Below are positions 51,601-61,128 of a DNA stretch of 64,000 nucleotides, in pieces (the stretch's first letter is position 1; every line of letters starts with the position of its first letter). The position numbers and the translations under genes are program-made. The DNA lies in contig MKVW01000009.1 of the NCBI GenBank assembly GCA_001898965.1, positions 946,668 to 1,010,667 of the forward strand. Reading direction: 5' to 3'. The DNA comes from Rhizobiales bacterium 62-17 (GTDB taxonomy: Bacteria; Pseudomonadota; Alphaproteobacteria; Rhizobiales; Beijerinckiaceae). A model generated the notes under the pieces. That model did not search any database. It saw only the letters and a list, made by a program, of their open reading frames with translations, and was not told where the DNA came from.

Positions 51601-51759
51601 GGTGTCATCCCGGACACTTGCGCAGCAAGTGATCCGGGATCCAGGGGCGCGTGACGAAATCTTGGCTGATTTCGAACACCGCTTCATCGCCAGGATTGCT
51701 GGCTCTACCGGTTGCCCCTGGATCCCGGATCGCGCTTTCAGCGCGTCCGGGATGACACC
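51601..51759. repeat. 159-bp multi-stem palindromic intergenic element
   Basis: Outer perfect 15-bp inverted repeat: GGTGTCATCCCGGAC (51601-51615) with its complement at 51745-51759. Inner perfect 18-bp inverted repeat: GATCCGGGATCCAGGGGC (51631-51648) with its complement at 51714-51731. Side hairpins ACTTG/CAAGT (51616-51630) and CGCGCT/AGCGCG (51731-51745) fill the gaps, giving a four-way-junction fold. The central loop has two more hairpins, GAAATC/GATTTC (51656-51673) and GCCAG/CTGGC (51689-51703). It resembles the RIME-like palindromic repeats of alphaproteobacteria. No protein-coding sense. One copy in the window. Confidence 0.88.
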
Positions 51760-51776
51760 AGGGTTCTTCAACAGCC

Positions 51777-53276
51777 TTAGATCGTCTGGTTATATTCGCC
51801 GACTTCCGGATATTGCCGCAGCACGCCGTCGACGGCCTTGAACATCTCGCGCATGCGCGCTTCCGCCGCCGGGCTTTCCACCACGACCACCAGTTCCGGC
51901 TTGTTCGAGGACGCCCGCACCAGACCCCAGGTGCCGTCCTCGACCATGACGCGCACGCCGTTGACGGTGATCACGTCGGTGATCTTCTGTCCCAGCAGCT
52001 TCTCGCCCTTCTTGTGCATGTCGGTGAAATGCGCCGTCACCTTGTCGACGATGCCGTATTTCACTTCGTCGGCGCAGTGCGGCGACATGGTCGGCGAGCC
52101 CCAGGTCTTCGGCAGCGCGGCGTAAAGATCGGCCATGGTCTTGGTCGGGTTGCGGTCGAGCATGTCGATGACATGGATGGCGGTGAGAATGCCGTCGTCA
52201 TAGCCGCGACCCACCGGCGCGTTGAAGAAGAAGTGGCCCGACTTTTCGAAGCCGGCCAGCGCCTTCAAATCGGTGACGCGGCGCTTGATGTAGGAATGGC
52301 CGGTTTTCCAATAGTCGGCGGTGACGCCCAGTTCGCGCAGCACCGGATCGGTGGCGAACAGGCCGGTCGATTTCACGTCGACGACAAAGGTCGGGTTCTT
52401 GTGCAGCTTGGCGAGATCGCGCGCCAGCATCACGCCGATCTTGTCGGCGAAGATTTCGTCGCCATTGTTGTCGACGACGCCGCAGCGGTCGCCGTCGCCG
52501 TCAAAGCCCAGGCCGACATCGGCGCCGACTTCGCGCACCTTCGCGGCCATCGCGTGCAGCATTTCCATGTCTTCGGGATTGGGGTTGTAGCGCGGGAACG
52601 TGTAGTCGAGATCCACGTCGAGCGGCACGACCTCGCAGCCGAGCTTTTCCAGCACTTGCGGTGCGAAAGCGCCGGCCGTGCCATTGCCGCAGGCGGCGAC
52701 CACTTTGAGCTTGCGCTTGATCTTCGGCCGGTTGGTGAGGTCGGCGATATAGCGGGCGGGGAAATTCTCGATGAACTGGTAGCTGCCGCCGTCGCGATAT
52801 TGGAAGCGGCCTTCCAGCACGATGTCGCGCAGGCGGCCCATTTCATCCGGGCCGAAAGTCACCGGGCGCTGCGCACCCATTTTCACGCCGGTCCAGCCAT
52901 TGTCGTTGTGCGAGGCGGTGACCATGGCAACAGCCGCGCAATCGAGTTCGAACTGGGCGAAATAGGCCATCGGCGAGAGGGCAAGGCCGATATCCTTCAC
53001 CCGCACGCCGGCCGCCATCAAGCCGGTGACGAGGGCATATTTGATGGAGGCCGAATAGGAGCGGTAGTCGTGGCCGGTGGCGAGTTCCGGTTTCACGCCC
53101 ATTTCGTGCAGCAGGGTGCCCAGGCCCAGGCCCAGGGCCTGAATGCCCATCAGGTTGATTTCCTTGCCGAAAAGCCAACGCGCGTCATATTCGCGAAAGC
53201 CGGTCGCCTTGACCATGGGGCTCGATTCGAACGCATAGGTATTGGGCGTGAGGCTCGGCGATGGCTTCGGATACAT
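51777..53276 (-). CDS. Phosphomannomutase/phosphoglucomutase (alpha-D-phosphohexomutase, PgmG-like)
   Basis: 499 residues from ATG 53276 (AAGGA upstream). Family features: FESSPMVKATGFREYDARWLFGKEIN, phospho-Ser loop VTASHNDNGWTGVKMG, Mg-binding loop GFDGDGDRCGVVDNNG, substrate loop region FEKSGHFFFNAPVGRGYDDGILTAI, and the C-terminal phosphate-binding MVEDGTWGLVRASSNKPELVVVVESP. It interconverts hexose 1- and 6-phosphates for exopolysaccharide or LPS precursors and glycogen. Standalone gene. Confidence 0.93.
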   Translation of the reverse strand: MYPKPSPSLTPNTYAFESSPMVKATGFREYDARWLFGKEINLMGIQALGLGLGTLLHEMGVKPELATGHDYRSYSASIKYALVTGLMAAGVRVKDIGLALSPMAYFAQFELDCAAVAMVTASHNDNGWTGVKMGAQRPVTFGPDEMGRLRDIVLEGRFQYRDGGSYQFIENFPARYIADLTNRPKIKRKLKVVAACGNGTAGAFAPQVLEKLGCEVVPLDVDLDYTFPRYNPNPEDMEMLHAMAAKVREVGADVGLGFDGDGDRCGVVDNNGDEIFADKIGVMLARDLAKLHKNPTFVVDVKSTGLFATDPVLRELGVTADYWKTGHSYIKRRVTDLKALAGFEKSGHFFFNAPVGRGYDDGILTAIHVIDMLDRNPTKTMADLYAALPKTWGSPTMSPHCADEVKYGIVDKVTAHFTDMHKKGEKLLGQKITDVITVNGVRVMVEDGTWGLVRASSNKPELVVVVESPAAEARMREMFKAVDGVLRQYPEVGEYNQTI

Positions 53277-53401
53277 GGCAATCCTTTTTTGATCGTCTGA
53301 CAGGCGGGTCGAAAAGTCGAAATCGTGCGAAATCAACGTAACACGTTGATAACACGCTTCTGTCTGCAAGGTTCAGTCTGAACGGTGGGTTAATGGCACA
53401 G

Positions 53402-53974
53402 TCACGGGTTCAGCACCATGCTGCCGTCCGCCACTTCGAAACTCCGCAACTTGCTCAGAAAGCTCATGCCGAGCAAGCTGGCGGTCTCGATCCCCGGCGG
53501 CAGGATCGCGGCGGGCACGTCGCGCACCAGAATGTTGCTGAGGCGCACTTCGCGCAACTGCGTCCGGGCGACCATGATCTCGCCGTTCGCCGTGACGACG
53601 CGGTTCTTGAAATCGGAAGGCAGCGGCTGCAGGCCCAATGTCGTCGCGTCGCGGTGCGACAGCGAGATATAGGTGGCGCCGGTGTCGACGAGCATGCGCA
53701 GGCTACGCCCTTCGATCTCGACCACGGCGAGATAATGACCGCTCTTGTCGGCTGGCAGGCGCACCGGGCCAAAGCCGAAGGCTGGTGCCGCTGGCGCCTT
53801 CGCCACCGCGACTTCAGGTTTGGCCGTGCTGCGCGATGGACCACTTGAGAAAAAGCGATCGGCGAGGCCCGCAAGGGGGCCATGACCCGGCTCGCGTGAG
53901 GAGCCGAGATAAGTCGCGACGATCACGGCGATGATGGCCGAGATGGCGGCAAGTTTAAGAGGACCGTTGAACAT
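53402..53974 (-). CDS. Retropepsin-like aspartic protease, TIGR02281 clan AA family
   Basis: 190 residues. One N-terminal membrane helix (LAAISAIIAVIVATYLG), a Pro/Ala linker, then a single retropepsin domain with catalytic Asp97 in RMLVDTGATYISLSHRDATTLGL, the flap region RVVTANGEIMVARTQLREVRLSNILVRDVPAAILPPG and SLLGMSFLSKLRSFEVADGSMVL. It is probably anchored in the inner membrane with the protease domain in the periplasm, active as a dimer. The family is common in alphaproteobacteria; its substrates are unknown. Confidence 0.9.
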   Translation of the reverse strand: MFNGPLKLAAISAIIAVIVATYLGSSREPGHGPLAGLADRFFSSGPSRSTAKPEVAVAKAPAAPAFGFGPVRLPADKSGHYLAVVEIEGRSLRMLVDTGATYISLSHRDATTLGLQPLPSDFKNRVVTANGEIMVARTQLREVRLSNILVRDVPAAILPPGIETASLLGMSFLSKLRSFEVADGSMVLNP

Positions 53975-54075
53975 GATCGGTTTGCCGGTGAAGCCGTGCT
54001 TCTACCATGGCCATCCCGGCGTGGCGGTTAACGGGCCGCCGATGTCTCGATGCAAGGTTAGAGGATTCTTAACCG

Positions 54076-56787
54076 CTACTTGTCCTCGGCAATACGCTGT
54101 TTCTTCAAGGCATAAAGCGCATCGAGGGCTTCACGCGGGCTCAGATCGTCCGGGTTGAGCGCGTCGAGCGCCTTGCGCAGATCGTCGGTCTTCGGCTTGA
54201 CGGGTGCCGGCGCCGGCTTGGAGATGGCGAACAGCGGCAGGTCGTCGATCATCCGCTCCACCGGCGCGCGCCGCTCGTCGGCTTCGAGTTCCGCGAGGAT
54301 CGCTTGCGCCCGATCGACGACATCCTGCGGCAGGCCGGCGAGGCGCGCCACCTGAATGCCATAGGAGCGATCGGCCGCGCCTTTCACCACTTCGTGCAGG
54401 AACACCACTTCGCCATTCCAATCGGTGACGCGCATGGTGAGATTGATCAGGCGCGGCAGTTTCTTGGTGAGCTGCGTCAGCTCGTGGAAATGGGTGGCGA
54501 AGAGCGTGCGGGCGCGATTGCGCGCATGCAGGAATTCGACGGCGGCCCAGGCAATCGACAGACCGTCGAACGTAGCGGTGCCGCGCCCGATCTCGTCGAG
54601 GATGACGAAGGAGCGCTCGCCCGCCTGGTTCAAGATAGCGGCAGTCTCGACCATTTCGACCATGAAGGTCGAACGCCCGCGCGCCAGATCGTCGGCTGCA
54701 CCGACGCGCGAGAACAGCCGGTCGACAATGCCGATATGGGCCGAGCGCGCCGGCACGAACGAACCGATCTGCGCGAGAATGGCGATCAAGGCGTTCTGGC
54801 GCAGATAGGTCGATTTACCGTCCATGTTCGGGCCGGTGATGATGGCGATCAGCCCATTGGCGTCTTCCGCCTGCGCCAAGGTGCAATCATTGGCGACAAA
54901 ACTTTCGCCGCGTTGGCGCAGCGAGATTTCAACGACGGGATGACGCGCGCCTTCGATGACGAAAGCCAGACTGTCGTCGACTGTAGGCCGCGACCAACTC
55001 TGTTTTTCGGCGAGTTCGGCGAGCGCGGCGGCAACATCGATCGTCGCCAGCGCTTGCGCCGCGGCCTTGATCGGCTCGCCGGCATCGAGAAGGCGTTGCG
55101 CCAGCCGGTCGAAAATCTCCAGCTCCAAGGCCAGCGCGCGATCGGCGGCGGAGGCGATCTTGGCTTCCAGCTCGCCCAGTTCGCGCGTCGAGAAGCGCAT
55201 CGCATCGGCCATGGTCTGGCGATGGATGAACTCGGTATCGAAGGGCGGCCGCAGCATTTTCTCGCCCTGCGCCTGCTGCACTTCGATGAAGAAGCCGAGA
55301 AAATTGTTGTGTTTGATCTTGAGCTGTTTGGTGCCGGCGATCTCGCTGTAGCGCGCTTGCAGACCGGCGATGACGCGCCGGCTCTCGTCGCGCAGCGCGC
55401 GCGTCTCGTCGAGCGCGGGTTCGAAACCCTTGGCGATGAAGCCTCCGTCGCGCTTGTTCAGCGGCAGGTCTTCGGCCAACGCCTGTTGCAGTTCTCCAGC
55501 AACGCTCGGATCGATCTCGCCGCCAATCCGCGCGGCCGCGCCGAGATGTTCAGGCAGATCGCTGACGTTTTGCAATTGCGCCGAGACGGCGGCGGCGGCG
55601 TTCAATCCGTCGCGTAGCGCAGCGAGATCGCGCGGGCCACCACGTCCCAGCGCCAGGCGCGAAAACGACCGGGCAAAATCCGGCGCCTGCCGCAATTGCA
55701 TGCGCAGGCTGTCGCGCAGATCAGTCTGCGCCAAGAGAAAGGCCACGGCTTCGGCCCGTTCGGCAATGGCTGCGGGATCTGTCAGCGGCCCGGCGAGGCG
55801 TTCGGCGAGCAGGCGCCCGCCGGAAGGCGTCACCGTCATGTCGATGGCGGCGATCAGCGAACCGTCGCGATGGCCTGAGAGCGTGCGCGTCAATTCCAGA
55901 TTGGCGCGCGTCGCCGCGTCGATCTCCATGGTCGTTCCACGCTTGAAACGCGTGGGGAAAGCCAGCGCCGGTTTGGCGCCGATCTGCGTGCGCTCCACAT
56001 AGATGAGCGCCATGGAAGCGGCCGCGATCTCCGCCCGGCTCAGGGCGCCGAAACCATCGAGCGTGGCGACGCCAAACCAGGAGGTCAGCCGCCGCTCGGC
56101 CGAGCCGTCGGCCACATCGCGGCCGACGGGTGCGACGGCGATGCGTGTGTCCTCGATGATGCGGCGCAACCGGTCGTCGTTCCAAATCGCCTCGCCGACA
56201 ACGATTTCAGAGGGTTCGATCCGGGCGATTTCGGCGGCCAGGCCGCCATCGGTGGTTTCGCCGAGAATGAAGGCGCCGGTCGAAATATCCACCGCCGCCA
56301 GGCCGTAGCCCCAGCTCTCGTCGGAGGCGCGCACCCGCGCGATGGTCAGAAAAGCGTTGGCGCGGCCGGGCTCCAGCAGCCGATCCTCGGTGATCGTGCC
56401 GGGCGTGACCAGTCGCACCACACCGCGCTGCACCACGCTCTTGCCGCCGCGTTTGCGCGCTTCGGCCGGGTCCTCCGTCTGCTCGCACACCGCCACGCGA
56501 TGGCCGAGCCCGATCAGCCGTTGCAGATAATCGTCGGCGCGCTCCACCGGCACGCCGCACATGGGAATGTCATCGCCCAGATGTTTCCCGCGCTTCGTCA
56601 ATACGATGCCAAGCGAACGGCTGGCGATTTCCGCATCTGCGAAGAACAATTCGTAGAAGTCGCCCATCCGGTAGAACAGCAGGCAGTCCGGATTGGCGGC
56701 TTTGATGTCCATATATTGCGCCATCATGGGCGTGACGCGCGTTTCGGCGTCGCGGGCGCTGGATCGGGTGGCGGCGGGGGCTGACAT
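54076..56787 (-). CDS. mutS: DNA mismatch repair protein MutS
   Basis: 903 residues, usual length for alphaproteobacterial MutS. The N-terminal mismatch-binding motif [11 protein letters not shown] holds the Phe/Glu pair that reads mispairs. Connector, lever and clamp domains follow. The ATPase has Walker [20 protein letters not shown], Walker [17 protein letters not shown] and [10 protein letters not shown], and the C-terminal HTH-type dimerisation region [23 protein letters not shown]. It recognises mismatches and recruits MutL. Asp replaces the usual Ala/Gly in GPNMxGKST. It is divergent from maeB, a neighbourhood often kept in Rhizobiales. Confidence 0.98.
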   Translation of the reverse strand: MSAPAATRSSARDAETRVTPMMAQYMDIKAANPDCLLFYRMGDFYELFFADAEIASRSLGIVLTKRGKHLGDDIPMCGVPVERADDYLQRLIGLGHRVAVCEQTEDPAEARKRGGKSVVQRGVVRLVTPGTITEDRLLEPGRANAFLTIARVRASDESWGYGLAAVDISTGAFILGETTDGGLAAEIARIEPSEIVVGEAIWNDDRLRRIIEDTRIAVAPVGRDVADGSAERRLTSWFGVATLDGFGALSRAEIAAASMALIYVERTQIGAKPALAFPTRFKRGTTMEIDAATRANLELTRTLSGHRDGSLIAAIDMTVTPSGGRLLAERLAGPLTDPAAIAERAEAVAFLLAQTDLRDSLRMQLRQAPDFARSFSRLALGRGGPRDLAALRDGLNAAAAVSAQLQNVSDLPEHLGAAARIGGEIDPSVAGELQQALAEDLPLNKRDGGFIAKGFEPALDETRALRDESRRVIAGLQARYSEIAGTKQLKIKHNNFLGFFIEVQQAQGEKMLRPPFDTEFIHRQTMADAMRFSTRELGELEAKIASAADRALALELEIFDRLAQRLLDAGEPIKAAAQALATIDVAAALAELAEKQSWSRPTVDDSLAFVIEGARHPVVEISLRQRGESFVANDCTLAQAEDANGLIAIITGPNMDGKSTYLRQNALIAILAQIGSFVPARSAHIGIVDRLFSRVGAADDLARGRSTFMVEMVETAAILNQAGERSFVILDEIGRGTATFDGLSIAWAAVEFLHARNRARTLFATHFHELTQLTKKLPRLINLTMRVTDWNGEVVFLHEVVKGAADRSYGIQVARLAGLPQDVVDRAQAILAELEADERRAPVERMIDDLPLFAISKPAPAPVKPKTDDLRKALDALNPDDLSPREALDALYALKKQRIAEDK

Positions 56788-56911
56788 TAACCGACGCTAT
56801 CAAAGGCCGGCCCGCGTTGCACCGCCGCATGCTTGCGTGCTTGTGGATACGTGCCTCATCGGCGTAAAGTGGTCGTTCTCACCTGAAAAATAAGGGATTT
56901 GGAACGAGCCC

Positions 56912-59206
56912 ATGGCCGACGATACCGCCAACCGACCGCAACACCACAAACGGCCTAGGATCACCGAGCAGGAAGCGCTTGATTTTCACGCCGTGGGCAA
57001 GCCGGGCAAGCTCGAAATCGTTCCAACCAAGCCGATGGCGACCCAGCGCGATCTGTCGCTGGCCTATTCGCCGGGCGTCGCCATTCCCGTGCTTGCCATC
57101 GCCGACAATCCGGCGACCGCCTTCGATTACACGACGCGCGGCAACATGGTCGCCGTCATCACCAACGGCACGGCCATTCTCGGCCTCGGCAATCTCGGTG
57201 CCTTGGCGTCGAAGCCGGTGATGGAAGGCAAGTCCGTCCTCTTCAAGCGCTTCGCCGACATCGATTCCATCGATCTGGAAGTCGATACGGAAGATCCCGA
57301 ACAGTTCATCAATGCGGTGCGCTATCTCGGGCCCTCGTTCGGCGGCATCAATCTGGAAGACATCAAAGCGCCGGAGTGCTTCATCATCGAGGAGAAGCTG
57401 CGCGAGCTCATGGACATCCCGGTGTTCCATGACGATCAGCACGGCACCGCGATCATCGCCGCTGCCGGCATTCTCAATGCCATGCAGCTCACCGGCCGCG
57501 ACATCAAGAAGACCAGGCTGGTGTGCAACGGTGCCGGTGCAGCCGGCATCGCTTGCCTCGATCTGATCAAGGCCATGGGCTTCGCGCCGGAAAACATTAT
57601 CCTGTGCGACACCAAGGGCGTGGTCTATCGCGGCCGCACCGAAGGCATGAACCAGTGGAAATCGGCCCATGCGGTCGTCACCAATGCGCGCACGCTCGAA
57701 GAGGCGATGGTCGATGCCGACATCTTCTTCGGCCTGTCGGTCAAGGGGGCGCTGACGCCCGACATGGTGCGTTCCATGGCCAAGGACCCGATCATCTTCG
57801 CCATGGCCAATCCCGATCCGGAAATCACGCCGGAAGAGGCCCATGCCGTGCGCGAGGATTGCATCGTCGCCACCGGCCGGTCCGACTATCCCAATCAGGT
57901 CAACAACGTCCTCGGCTTCCCCTATCTGTTCCGCGGCGCGCTCGACGTGCGGGCGACGACGATCAACATGGAAATGAAGATCGCCGCCACCATGGCTTTG
58001 GCCAAGCTGGCGCAGGAAGACGTGCCCGACGATGTCGCCGCTGCCTATCAGGGCGCGCGTCCGCGCTTTGGCCGCGATTACATCATCCCCGTGCCGTTCG
58101 ATCCGCGCCTGATCAGCGTCGTGCCGGCGGCCGTCGCCAAGGCGGCGATGGAAACCGGCGTGGCGCGCAAGCAGATCACCGACATGGCGGCTTATCAGAG
58201 CCAGTTGTCGGCCCGGCGCGATCCGGTGGCGGGCGCCTTGCAGCGCGTGGTCCAGCGCGTGCGCCGTTTCCCCAAGCGTGTCGTCTTCGCTGAAGGCGAG
58301 GAGGAGCAGGTGATCCGGGGCGCGCTGTCTTTCGTCGCGCAGGAAATGGGTACTGCCATTCTGGTGGGTCGTGAGGACCGCGTGAAGGAGGCGGCCGAGC
58401 GCATCGGCGTCGATCTCTCCGACAAGTCGATCGAGATCCACAATGCGGCGCTGTCGAAGCGCAACGAGGCCTATGCCGAATTCCTCTATGAGCGGATGCA
58501 GCGCAAGGGCTATCTGTTCCGCGATTGCATGCGCCTGATTAATCAGGATCGCAATCACTTCGCCGCCACCATGGTGGCCTTGGGCGATGCGGATGCCATG
58601 GTCACCGGCATGACGCGCAATTTTTCGACCGCGCTCGAGGAAGTGCGCCGCGTCATCGATCCCAAGCCCGGCCATCGGCTGATGGGCGCCTCGCTGGTTC
58701 TGGCGCGCGAGCGCACCGTTTTGGTCGCCGACACGGCGATCACCGAAATGCCGACCGCCCAGGAGATCGCCGAGATCGCCATCGAAGCGGCGGGTGTGGC
58801 GCGCCGTCTTGGCATGGAGCCGCGCGTCGCGCTGCTCGCCTTCGCCACCTTCGGCCATCCGCCGGGCGAACGTTCCGCCCGCGTGCAGGAAGCGGTGAAA
58901 ATCCTCGACGGCATGCGGCTCGATTTCGAATATGACGGCGAAATGGCGGCCGATGTCGCGCTCAATCCCGATCTGATGCGCGCCTATCCGTTCTGTCGCT
59001 TGAAGGACACGGCCAATGTATTGGTCATGCCGGCCTTCCACTCCGCTTCGATCAGCACGAAAATGCTGCAGGAGCTGGGCGGCGGCACGGTCATCGGCCC
59101 GCTGATCGTCGGTCTCGACAAGCCGGTACAGTTCATTTCGATGAGCGCCAAGGACAGCGAGATCGTCAACATGGCGGCCTTCTCGGCCTTCAACATCGGC
59201 GGCTAA
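56912..59206 (+). CDS. maeB: NADP-dependent malic enzyme (MaeB type)
   Basis: 764 residues in two parts. The malic enzyme domain (about 1-430) has [35 protein letters not shown], the NADP fold [18 protein letters not shown] and [15 protein letters not shown]. The C-terminal phosphotransacetylase-like domain (about 435-764) has [37 protein letters not shown] and [38 protein letters not shown]; it is usually regulatory (acetyl-CoA sensing) and not catalytic. It converts malate to pyruvate, CO2 and NADPH. Followed by two strong terminators. Confidence 0.97.
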   Translation: MADDTANRPQHHKRPRITEQEALDFHAVGKPGKLEIVPTKPMATQRDLSLAYSPGVAIPVLAIADNPATAFDYTTRGNMVAVITNGTAILGLGNLGALASKPVMEGKSVLFKRFADIDSIDLEVDTEDPEQFINAVRYLGPSFGGINLEDIKAPECFIIEEKLRELMDIPVFHDDQHGTAIIAAAGILNAMQLTGRDIKKTRLVCNGAGAAGIACLDLIKAMGFAPENIILCDTKGVVYRGRTEGMNQWKSAHAVVTNARTLEEAMVDADIFFGLSVKGALTPDMVRSMAKDPIIFAMANPDPEITPEEAHAVREDCIVATGRSDYPNQVNNVLGFPYLFRGALDVRATTINMEMKIAATMALAKLAQEDVPDDVAAAYQGARPRFGRDYIIPVPFDPRLISVVPAAVAKAAMETGVARKQITDMAAYQSQLSARRDPVAGALQRVVQRVRRFPKRVVFAEGEEEQVIRGALSFVAQEMGTAILVGREDRVKEAAERIGVDLSDKSIEIHNAALSKRNEAYAEFLYERMQRKGYLFRDCMRLINQDRNHFAATMVALGDADAMVTGMTRNFSTALEEVRRVIDPKPGHRLMGASLVLARERTVLVADTAITEMPTAQEIAEIAIEAAGVARRLGMEPRVALLAFATFGHPPGERSARVQEAVKILDGMRLDFEYDGEMAADVALNPDLMRAYPFCRLKDTANVLVMPAFHSASISTKMLQELGGGTVIGPLIVGLDKPVQFISMSAKDSEIVNMAAFSAFNIGG

Positions 59207-59209
59207 AAC

Positions 59210-59237
59210 AAAACCCGGCTCATCAGAGCCGGGTTTT
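59210..59237. terminator. Bidirectional intrinsic terminator between maeB and the vanB-like gene
   Basis: Perfect 11-bp stem AAAACCCGGCT (59210-59220) with AGCCGGGTTTT (59227-59237), 6-base loop. T-runs flank it on both strands, so it can end maeB (plus) and the convergent reductase transcript (minus). Confidence 0.92.
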
Positions 59238-59249
59238 CAGTTTTTAGAG

Positions 59250-59282
59250 CGGGCGAAGCGGCGACGCTTCGCCCGATTTTTT
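59250..59282 (+). terminator. Second intrinsic terminator after maeB
   Basis: Perfect 11-bp stem CGGGCGAAGCG (59250-59260) and CGCTTCGCCCG (59265-59275), 4-base loop GCGA, followed by A and TTTTTT (59277-59282). It works in the plus direction and overlaps the stop codon of the convergent reductase gene. Confidence 0.9.
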
Positions 59283-60276
59283 AGAAGCCGACGCCTTGCT
59301 GCGCGTCGGTGCGGAAGCCGGTGTCGATCGAGATGGCGCCGCCGGCGACGCGCGACACGCAGGCGCAGATGCGCGTGTTCTCGTGCCGCTCGTGGTCCGA
59401 GAGGAACACGTCGCGATGATCGATCTCGCCTTCGCAGCTGACGATATCGACGGCGCAGAGGCCGCATTCGCCGCGCTTGCAATCGGTCATCACGGCAACG
59501 CCGGCATCTTCCAGGGCGTCGGCCATGGAACGGTCGGCGGGCACGTCCACTTCGATGCCCAGCGCCGGCACCCGCACCTTGAACGGCTCGGCGGCGAAGG
59601 CGCCGGAGGAGCCGAAGGTTTCGCTGCGCAAGCGTGACATCGGCCGGCCGCCGTCGCGCCAGGCCTTGCGGAAAGCATCGACCAGCGACAGCGGGCCGCA
59701 GAGATAGATTTCCGCGTCGGCGGGGAGGGCGGCGACTTCGGCTGTGGCATCGATGCGCTTGCCCTCGTCGGAGACGAAGAAGCGGATGTTGTCGCCAAGC
59801 GCCGCCGACAGGTCGTCGGCGAACGCGAGTTCGGCGCGGCTGCGCGCCGCCTGTAGCACGGTGACCTTGGCGCCGCGCTTGGCGAGCGCCAGCGCCATGC
59901 TGTGGATCGGCGTCACGCCGATGCCGCCGGCAACGAGCACATAATGGGTGCCCTGCCAGGATAGATCGAAATTATTGTGCGGCTCGCTGACATTGAGCCG
60001 AGCGCCGACCTCGCAGCCATGCATGTAGCGCGAGCCACCACGGCCGTTGTCATCGCGCTTCACGGCGATGCGATAGACCTGCGGATGAGCTTCGCCGATC
60101 AGCGAATAGGAACGGGTTTCGCCGCTGTCGCCGATCGGTAGCGACAGATTGATATGGGCGCCCGGCGTCCAGGACTGGGCGCCGCCTTCCGGCGCGATCT
60201 CGATCATACGGACGGTCGGCGAGATATCGCGGGCCGCGACGATGCGTGCCGGAACATAGTGGACAGAAAAACGCAT
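59281..60276 (-). CDS. Ferredoxin reductase / vanillate-demethylase-type oxidoreductase (VanB-like)
   Basis: 331 residues from ATG 60276 with GGAGGGAGC before it. FAD/FMN domain with GAHINLSLPIGDSGETRSYSLIGEAHP; NAD domain with VLVAGGIGVTPIHSMALALAKRGAKVTVLQAAR; C-terminal plant-type [2Fe-2S] domain with CKRGECGLCAVDIVSCEGEIDHRDVFLSDHERHENTRICACVSR. This is the phthalate-dioxygenase-reductase class that passes electrons from NADH to a Rieske oxygenase. Its partner is the oxygenase at 61129-62181. It might also serve the dioxygenase at 36.8 kb, which has no linked reductase. Confidence 0.92.
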   Translation of the reverse strand: MRFSVHYVPARIVAARDISPTVRMIEIAPEGGAQSWTPGAHINLSLPIGDSGETRSYSLIGEAHPQVYRIAVKRDDNGRGGSRYMHGCEVGARLNVSEPHNNFDLSWQGTHYVLVAGGIGVTPIHSMALALAKRGAKVTVLQAARSRAELAFADDLSAALGDNIRFFVSDEGKRIDATAEVAALPADAEIYLCGPLSLVDAFRKAWRDGGRPMSRLRSETFGSSGAFAAEPFKVRVPALGIEVDVPADRSMADALEDAGVAVMTDCKRGECGLCAVDIVSCEGEIDHRDVFLSDHERHENTRICACVSRVAGGAISIDTGFRTDAQQGVGF

Positions 60277-60353
60277 GCTCCCTCCAGGAATTCGGTACGA
60301 CAGCGTTTTCAAGCGAAGCGGATGCCGGCTCGCATGAAGAAAACGCGTTAAGA

Positions 60354-61118
60354 CTAGCTGCGGCGGCGGATCAGCGCGGCGCCCGGCACGAGGTCGAGAA
60401 CCTTCTGATTGCGCAGCGCCATCATCAGATTGCGATAGGACAGCCGTGCATGTTCGCGCATGATCGCTTCGGCGCGCGCGCCTTCACGGTTTTCGATGGC
60501 ATCGACGACGGCACGGTGATGTTCGTTGGCGATCGGCAGAATGCTGCGCGATTCCGGCAAGGCCGCTTCGGCTTTGACGAAAGCGCTGGCCGAGGCAAAG
60601 GGCAGGCTGCTGACCCGTTCGAGCTCGCGCCGCAAGGTCGGGCTGCCCGACAATTCCATGAGCAGGGTATGGAAGCGTTCGTTGGCGCGCAGATAAGCCT
60701 CGAAATCTTCTTCGCTCAGGCTGCCGGCGGTGATCACCGTATCGATTTCGGCGACGCATTCGCGCAATTCGGCAAGCCGCATGGTGGCAACGCCACGCTC
60801 GGCCGCATAGCGCGCGGCGAGGCCTTCCAAGGTGCCGCGAATTTCGATGGCATCGAACACGTCGGCTTCGCTGAAGGCTTTCACCGCATAGCCGCCGGAG
60901 GGAATTTCCTCGATCAGCCCTTCCTGTTCGAGTTTGACCAGGGCGGTGCGCAGCGGCGTGCGGGACACGCCGATGCGATCGACCATGGCCAGCTCGGAAA
61001 TGCGCTCGCCGGACTTCAAAGCACCTGAGACGATCAATTCACGCAATGACAAAAGCGCTGTGACCGTTTGCGATGGGCTCCGTTCACTGGAGCGATCACT
61101 GGGTTCGGCGAGCGACAT
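60354..61118 (-). CDS. GntR-family regulator, FCD subfamily (VanR-like)
   Basis: 254 residues from ATG 61118, with AGGAGGAAG upstream. Winged helix: LSLRELIVSGALKSGERISELAMVDRIGVSRTPLRTALVKLEQEGLIEEIPSGGYAVKAFSEADVFDAIEIRGTLEGLAARYAAERG; FCD domain with ECVAEIDTVITAG.., ANERFHTLLMELSGSPTLRRELER, NEHHRAVVDAIENREGARAEAIMREHA. It sits between oxygenase and reductase genes (10-bp gap after the oxygenase) and is probably co-transcribed with them. Likely a repressor released by the aromatic substrate, as for VanR of vanillate operons. Confidence 0.93.
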   Translation of the reverse strand: MSLAEPSDRSSERSPSQTVTALLSLRELIVSGALKSGERISELAMVDRIGVSRTPLRTALVKLEQEGLIEEIPSGGYAVKAFSEADVFDAIEIRGTLEGLAARYAAERGVATMRLAELRECVAEIDTVITAGSLSEEDFEAYLRANERFHTLLMELSGSPTLRRELERVSSLPFASASAFVKAEAALPESRSILPIANEHHRAVVDAIENREGARAEAIMREHARLSYRNLMMALRNQKVLDLVPGAALIRRRS

Positions 61119-61128
61119 ATGCTTCCTC

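Noticed and set aside
51601..51759. CRISPR array or insertion sequence
   Set aside because: Repeats are inverted, not regularly spaced direct repeats, and no transposase frame lies inside.
51813..53300. 495-codon frame opposite the phosphohexomutase
   Set aside because: Antisense shadow with low-complexity His/Val composition and no domain.
54304..55617. Long open frame opposite mutS
   Set aside because: Mirror frame caused by GC-rich codon use; mutS on the other strand has all catalytic motifs.
56879..59041. 720-codon frame opposite maeB
   Set aside because: Antisense shadow with His/Arg/Asp-rich composition; maeB is unambiguous.
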